Shown here: one piece after another, positions 62,909-64,000 of the stretch
Numbering within the stretch: position 1 is the first letter of the stretch
Layout: each line of letters starts with the position of its first letter
NCBI RefSeq assembly: GCF_042680565.1
Contig: NZ_JBHUEJ010000036.1
Location: 62,001 to 126,000, forward strand
Direction: 5' to 3'
DNA from: Ottowia flava
Lineage (GTDB): Bacteria > Pseudomonadota > Gammaproteobacteria > Burkholderiales > Burkholderiaceae_C
Length of the DNA stretch: 64,000 nt
Made by a program: the position numbers and the translations under genes
The notes under the pieces: model-generated
What the model saw: only the letters and a program-made list of their open reading frames with translations
The model's database searches: none
What the model was told of the DNA's origin: nothing

Positions 62909-63277
62909 TCAGCCGCCAGACGTGCCGGAGGAACTGCCAACCGACCCGCTCGGGGCTGGCGCTGGGGCGGGCGCAGGTGCAGGCGACGAAGCGGCGGGCG
63001 CGGGCGCCGGAGAAGCCGCTGGCGCGGGCGCGGGCGCGGCACCGGCGTCGCTGCCGCTGTCACTGGCCGGTGCCTTGGCCGCACCGCCCTTGTTGCCGTC
63101 GCGAAAATCGGTCACGTACCAGCCCGAGCCCTTGAGCTGGAAGCCGGCCGCAGTCACCTGTTTGGCGAAGTCGGGCTTGCCGCAGGACGGGCAAACCGTC
63201 AGCGGCGGATCGGAAAGTTTTTGCAGCGCATCCTTGGCAAACCCGCAGGACGCGCACTTGTAGGCGTAGATTGGCAT
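62909..63277 (-). CDS. FmdB-family zinc-ribbon protein with Pro/Ala tail
   Basis: 122-residue protein: N-terminal zinc ribbon (MPIYAYKCASCG then CPSCGKP, about 1-35) of the FmdB/regulatory type, GFQLKGSGWYVTDF, then a low-complexity Ala/Pro/Ser tail (about 66-122). The ribbon part is standard; the tail is long and unusual but plausible. Function unknown; associated with aspS. Confidence 0.85.
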   Translation of the reverse strand: MPIYAYKCASCGFAKDALQKLSDPPLTVCPSCGKPDFAKQVTAAGFQLKGSGWYVTDFRDGNKGGAAKAPASDSGSDAGAAPAPAPAASPAPAPAASSPAPAPAPAPAPSGSVGSSSGTSGG

Positions 63278-63361
63278 GGCGTTGCGACCGCAAAGTGGCG
63301 CAAAACCTTCAATTATAGGCGGCGCCCCCTTTTTCCAGGGGTGCCGCGCGCGCCGCGCCGC

Positions 63362-64000
63362 TCAGGCCGACGAGCCTTCGTAATGCGGCACGTGGCCCTT
63401 GTGATCGGCCAGCCACTGTGGCGCCAGCGAGCCGAAGACCATGCCCGTGATCGCCGCCAGCACACCCGCCAGCTGTTGCGGGAAAGCCTCATGGAGCATG
63501 GGGCTGGCGACAAACAGCAGCCACACGCCGATGCCCATCACCACCGCCAGCAGCGCACCCTGGGTGGTCGCGCGCTTCCAGTACACCCCAAAGGCCAGCG
63601 GCACGAAGGCGCCAACCAGCGGCACCTGGTAGGCGCCCGAGACCAGTTCATAGATGGACGAGCCCTCCATCGTGATGGCGTACACCAGCACACAGCAGGT
63701 GAACACCAGCACGCCGATGCGCATCGCCTTCAGCGTCTGGGCGTCGCTCATGCCGGGCTTGACGTTGCGCAGGATGTTCTCGACGAACATGGTGGACGGC
63801 GCCAGCAGCGTGGCCGAAGCCGTGGACATGATGGCCGACAACAGCGCGCCGAAAAAAGCCACCTGAAGCCCGATCGGCATGTGCTGCATGACCAGTGTGG
63901 GCAGCACCTTCTGCGGGTCGTCGGCCAGCAGGCCGGCGGTGCCGGGCATGACCATCAGCGCGGCGATCACCACGAACATGGGCACGAAGGCGAACACGAT
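63362..64000 (-). CDS. Sodium:solute symporter (SSS family), C-terminal part
   Basis: Truncated by the window end; the N-terminus lies beyond 64000. The 212 visible residues contain several membrane helices and the SSS signature GALLSAIMSTASATLLAPSTM (here as GALLSAIMSTASATLLAPS), which marks the Na+-binding region. The substrate cannot be determined from this part; related proteins carry proline, acetate or pantothenate. The stop is at 63362, 84 bases from fmdB. Confidence 0.85.
   Translation of the reverse strand: MVFAFVPMFVVIAALMVMPGTAGLLADDPQKVLPTLVMQHMPIGLQVAFFGALLSAIMSTASATLLAPSTMFVENILRNVKPGMSDAQTLKAMRIGVLVFTCCVLVYAITMEGSSIYELVSGAYQVPLVGAFVPLAFGVYWKRATTQGALLAVVMGIGVWLLFVASPMLHEAFPQQLAGVLAAITGMVFGSLAPQWLADHKGHVPHYEGSSA

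Overview
The window is GC-rich, densely coded DNA from a betaproteobacterium, most likely a member of the Comamonadaceae (Burkholderiales). The basis is family-level resemblance: rhodanese-grxC-secB-gpsA and fmdB-DUF502-aspS gene orders, DUF3460, HemP beside TonB/ExbBD, many Bug/TctC-type periplasmic binding proteins, and a short intergenic repeat present at least 14 times. No rRNA, tRNA, CRISPR array or recognisable transposase/integrase gene was found.

Layout. 1-1796: end of a TonB-ExbB-ExbD-HemP iron/haem energy system. 2034-2870: a lone ureD. 3008-10483: aerobic benzoyl-CoA (box) pathway, with boxR-boxC-boxB-boxA reading leftward, benzoate-CoA ligase reading rightward, and TGCA-N6-TGCA operators at both promoters. 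10471-17870: a lower-GC accessory block (RpiR regulator, class III aminotransferase, M20 amidohydrolase, two Bug proteins, phosphotriesterase-like hydrolase), flanked by two 128-base direct copies of the 3' end of the ligase gene. 18258-31190: housekeeping and accessory genes (mrp, patatin, two-component system with an SDR, metG, SulP, BamE-like lipoprotein, scpA, GST/HxlR). 31319-38890: HPP-CBS protein, panB, two tandem LuxR-type paralogues (the second frameshifted), a GntP-type permease, panC. 39227-49677: yidB, a lipoprotein, gpsA-secB-grxC-rhodanese, gpmA, ctpA, moeB, and a three-gene two-component module. 49770-53783: MarR-Bug-Bug-sulfatase cluster. 53865-64000: DUF4124 protein, second SulP, BLUF-folE, EEP nuclease, nudB, yqjK/yqjE/yqjD-like, aspS, DUF502, fmdB, and the C-terminal part of a sodium:solute symporter.

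How the parts work together. BclA activates benzoate to benzoyl-CoA, BoxA/BoxB epoxidise it, BoxC opens the ring, and BoxR probably senses benzoyl-CoA to derepress both promoters. FolE and NudB catalyse early steps of tetrahydrofolate synthesis and sit within 2 kb of each other, with a blue-light (BLUF) protein two bases after folE. PanB and PanC serve pantothenate synthesis but are split by a regulator/permease insertion. The sulfatase cluster looks like uptake and desulfation of an organic sulfate ester.

The most interesting items are the benzoate-ligase-flanked island with its uncharacterised hydrolytic gene set, the short intergenic repeat family (used as leader of gpsA, start region of the sulfatase and apparently as the two arms of a terminator), and the operator/promoter architecture of the box genes.
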